This document shows positions 63,906 through 64,000 of a DNA stretch of 64,000 nucleotides, in pieces. Every line of letters starts with the position of its first letter. The stretch's first letter is position 1. Position numbers and translations under genes: made by a program. The notes below the pieces were generated by a model. The model was not told the DNA's origin and searched no databases. It saw only the letters and a program-made list of their open reading frames with translations. Source of the stretch: Flavobacteriales bacterium UBA7666. Its GTDB lineage: Bacteria > Bacteroidota > Bacteroidia > Flavobacteriales_D > Crocinitomicaceae. The stretch is taken from positions 1-64,000 of the forward strand of contig DLHO01000012.1 of assembly GCA_002483265.1 (NCBI GenBank). Reading direction: 5' to 3'.

Positions 63906-64000
63906 GGGGTCGACATTGGATTTGACAGCGATCGAGATTTCGGTGGGAAGCATGCAGAGCGTTGCAGTGAAGCTCTTAAATATCTTGCTGCGAACCATAA
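63906..64000 (+). ncRNA. ssrA: tmRNA, 5' part (runs off the window)
   Basis: The GGGGTCGACATTGGATTTG-type start, then GACAGC, is the 5' end of tmRNA, where GGATTTGAC corresponds to the conserved T-arm-pairing segment. It fits the flavobacterial form I recall, with AAGCATGCAGAGCG following. tmRNA rescues stalled ribosomes with SmpB and tags the product for breakdown. The tag reading frame and the 3' tRNA-like half lie beyond position 64000, so the tag sequence cannot be read. Confidence 0.92.

Overview
The window comes from a low-GC member of the Bacteroidota, most likely Flavobacteriales and close to Crocinitomicaceae/Fluviicola. This is inferred from several signs: type A and type B type IX secretion (T9SS) C-terminal domains, a giant protein with SprB-type repeats, a HU-CCDC81/SPOR protein, a fused E1 alpha/beta 2-oxoacid dehydrogenase, an endonuclease III without iron-sulfur cysteines, and TAnnTTTG-type -7 promoter boxes upstream of several genes. 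No phage, plasmid, CRISPR array, intact insertion sequence, rRNA or tRNA was seen. The only RNA gene is the 5' part of tmRNA at the right edge.

Layout. 0.1-4.4 kb (minus): a tight run of five genes, namely transketolase N-half, a von Willebrand A protein, transketolase C-half, an ECF sigma factor and a probable membrane anti-sigma factor. 4.5-7.8 kb (plus): a small secreted protein overlapping a T9SS type B protein. 7.9-12.4 kb: GAPDH, then HU-CCDC81/SPOR, metallo-hydrolase and ribD on the minus strand. 12.6-16.4 kb: an MFS transporter, a dicarboxylate/amino acid symporter, an NAD(P)-binding protein and an ABM-like protein. 16.5-21.9 kb: a lipoprotein, an overlapping cupin/DUF4287 pair, two paralogous secreted proteins and nth. 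22-26.4 kb (minus): a possible metal-linked set (His-rich lipoprotein, CDVCGC outer-membrane protein, small Cys-motif membrane protein) behind the fused E1 gene. 26.6-33.2 kb: a secreted protein with MORN-like repeats, the PadR/PspC pair, a small secreted protein and rpsA with a structured leader.

33.9-40.7 kb: a 2261-residue SprB-like surface protein. 41-46.6 kb (minus): a secreted prenylcysteine-oxidase-like flavoprotein, two envelope proteins and a T9SS-secreted M1 aminopeptidase. 47.1-54 kb (plus): a one-protein hybrid two-component system (TPR-kinase-receiver-AraC) followed by a secreted protein with six 132-residue tandem repeats. 54-64 kb: a small membrane protein, a PA0069-type radical SAM protein, an NTF2-like protein, a TPR/LytS-type kinase with its LytTR regulator, a secreted protein, a DHFR/RibD-C-like protein (with a broken partial copy 4.7 kb away), a T9SS-exported Asp-box protein and ssrA.

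The gaps between genes are rich in small repeats: REP-like GC palindromes, 7-bp AATTRCG arrays, long hairpins of shared architecture, a shared palindrome and shared terminator stems. The observations most worth following are the transketolase/VWA/sigma operon, the Cys/His-rich envelope module, the 91-nt structured element at 40.8 kb, the 396-bp coding repeats, the DHFR-like gene remnant, the nth-tail duplication between the paralogous secreted proteins, and the triple AGTACTA operator before padR. I found no clear new defence system or biosynthetic cluster.
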